Assembly: GCA_002418705.1 (NCBI GenBank)
Contig: DIEQ01000104.1
Coordinates: 1 to 6,177 of the forward strand
Direction: 5' to 3'
DNA from: Mageeibacillus sp. UBA5770
GTDB taxonomy: Bacteria; Bacillota_A; Clostridia; Saccharofermentanales; Saccharofermentanaceae
Length of the DNA: 6,177 nt
Made by a program: the position numbers and the translations under genes. Below the pieces are notes generated by a model. That model saw nothing but the letters and a program-made list of their open reading frames with translations. It made no database searches and was not told the origin of the DNA. Of the stretch, positions 5,624-6,177 are shown piece after piece. The number at the start of each line of letters is the position of its first letter. Positions within the stretch are counted from its first letter, which is position 1.

Positions 5624-6016
5624 ATGATCAATAGCGTTCTTGCGCAATTACTTGACCATAAGGCACTTCTTCTTACAGAGCTCCAACAGTTCGGTGACTT
5701 TCGCCAGGGGACCCTTGTCGGCCGATATCGTAAATGCGGAAAACCGTACTGTCATTGCGCGAAGCCCGGGGAAAAAGGCCATGGGCCCAGTTGGTCTCTT
5801 ACGCGGACGATCAATGGAAAAACTGTTACAAAAATCATTCCTGCATCTGCCGTCGACGAGACGCAAAGACAGATAGCGGAGTACCACCGGTTCCGGGATA
5901 CCATTACCGATTTGATAGAAACCAATACGCAAATATGCGACGCGAAACTGGAACACCCGGATACCGACGATAGCGACCTCAAAGGGGCCGAAAAAAGGGG
6001 CTCCAGAAAGCCGTAG
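5624..6016 (+). CDS. Insertion sequence orfA, DUF6788-like zinc-binding protein
   Basis: A 130-aa protein resembling the small DUF6788-type proteins found with transposases. Residues 29-72 carry the recognisable core: GTLVGRYRKCGKPYCHCA with C38, C43 and C45 (C-x4-C-x-C, a probable metal site), then KGHGPSWSLTRTINGKTVTKIIP. A helical segment, ETQRQIAEYHRFRDTITDLIE (79-99), follows. The ATG at 5624 has a perfect AGGAGG 6 nt upstream. The last 25 residues are hydrophilic and of low complexity, and the reading frame ends just after an A6G4 run from which the transposase frame continues in -1. This protein is therefore likely either a stand-alone accessory protein or the N-terminal part of an orfA-orfB fusion. 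Its biochemical role in transposition is unknown to me. Confidence 0.72.
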   Translation: MINSVLAQLLDHKALLLTELQQFGDFRQGTLVGRYRKCGKPYCHCAKPGEKGHGPSWSLTRTINGKTVTKIIPASAVDETQRQIAEYHRFRDTITDLIETNTQICDAKLEHPDTDDSDLKGAEKRGSRKP

Positions 6017-6177
6017 CGAAGGAAATTGACGATGAATTTGCCCGCCTGAGCCGTCAGTCGCCGGGGCACAACCACTCGAGAACGACGATCCGTTTCGAGG
6101 AGTTAGAAACAACAGTCCGTACCATTGCCCTTCAAACCGCTGCTCGGATGTTGGAAGGCATATTGAACGCGGATCAC
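5974..6177 (+). CDS. Insertion sequence transposase, N-terminal part in the -1 frame (runs off the window)
   Basis: An open frame, -1 relative to orfA, runs from just after a TAG (5971-5973) to the window edge. The recognisable part begins around 6004: KAVAKEIDDEFARL, then FEELETTVRTIALQTAARML and EGILNADH. The FEELE...AL...AAR.LE..LNAD pattern resembles the region just before the zinc-finger and catalytic domains of ISKra4-family transposases; those domains would lie beyond 6177. There is no ATG with a ribosome site at its start (the first ATG in this frame is 6148, well inside the motif). Expression therefore probably depends on frameshifting from orfA, or this copy carries a frameshift mutation. 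The start coordinate is only the limit of the open frame. Confidence 0.6.
5991..6000 (+). other. A6G4 run, candidate frameshift site between orfA and the transposase
   Basis: AAAAAAGGGG lies in the 45-nt window where the two frames overlap (5974-6016). The orfA codons across it are GAA-AAA-AGG; the -1 codons are AAA-AAG-GGG. The register is one base off the classical A-AAA-AAG heptamer, so single-tRNA slippage at AAA or transcriptional slippage (one extra A) is more likely than standard tandem slippage. Confidence 0.5.

Larger units (their letters stand above)
5522..6177 (+). mobile_element. Left part of an insertion sequence, ISKra4-like (partial)
   Basis: The two overlapping plus-strand frames and the hairpin leader below look like the left end of an IS with an orfA-orfB arrangement. 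The left boundary is approximate. It is placed at 5522 because the promoter-operator repeat ends at 5507 and the sequence changes character at GGGTGCACGAC (5523-5533), which could be a terminal repeat. The right end is outside the window, so neither the terminal inverted repeat nor a target duplication can be confirmed. The family name rests on recalled resemblance of the protein segments to ISKra4-type transposases. Confidence 0.6.

Noticed and set aside
5648..6112. 154-codon open frame on the minus strand
   Set aside because: Antisense to the insertion sequence genes, which have clear family motifs and a perfect ribosome site.

Overview
The window looks like part of a bacterial carbohydrate-uptake locus that also carries a sulfur-mobilisation gene set. 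Every gene from position 1 to 5202 lies on the minus strand; the right end (about 5520-6177, plus strand) is the beginning of an insertion sequence. The sequence alone does not fix the species. A LacI repressor, a family 1 sugar-binding protein with an ordinary secretion signal, strong AGGAGG-type ribosome sites, sigma70-like TTGACA/TATTCT promoters and a SufS-SufE pair would all suit a sugar-fermenting Gram-negative-type anaerobe (Spirochaetota, Synergistota and Thermotogota are guesses, not identifications).

Layout, in the direction of minus-strand transcription. The insertion sequence starts near 5522 and points away from the operon. Just inside it (5446-5506) lies a clear minus-strand promoter with a LacI-type operator, followed by an untranslated leader of about 270 nt. 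Four genes follow: a protein of the L-fucose/L-arabinose isomerase fold (5202-3733), a small acyl-carrier-protein-like protein (3656-3237), a SufS-type cysteine desulfurase (3250-2039) and a SufE sulfur acceptor (2028-1606). The last three are tightly packed, with a 14-nt overlap and a Shine-Dalgarno sequence fused to a stop codon. A perfect 10-bp hairpin separates the isomerase gene from the ACP-like gene. After a short AT-rich gap comes a second promoter-operator nearly identical to the first, then the LacI-family repressor gene (1457-435) and, 27 nt on, the start of a secreted sugar-binding protein of an ABC importer (407-1, running off the window).

Base composition is mosaic. The repressor and binding-protein genes are GC-rich, the isomerase-ACP-sufS-sufE block is clearly AT-rich, and the insertion sequence is intermediate. 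The AT-rich block is bracketed by the two same-orientation copies of the promoter-operator element.

How the parts may work together (inference). The LacI protein probably represses both its own gene plus the ABC transporter genes and the isomerase-sulfur operon through the shared GTAAC-CG-GTTAC-type site, so one sugar signal would turn on uptake, isomerisation and a dedicated cysteine-sulfur relay. Why a sugar regulon should need its own SufS-SufE pair and an ACP-like partner is the most interesting question here. Candidates are Fe-S cluster supply for a sugar dehydratase, sulfur insertion into a sugar or cofactor, or a bacterial parallel to the ACP-containing desulfurase complexes known elsewhere.
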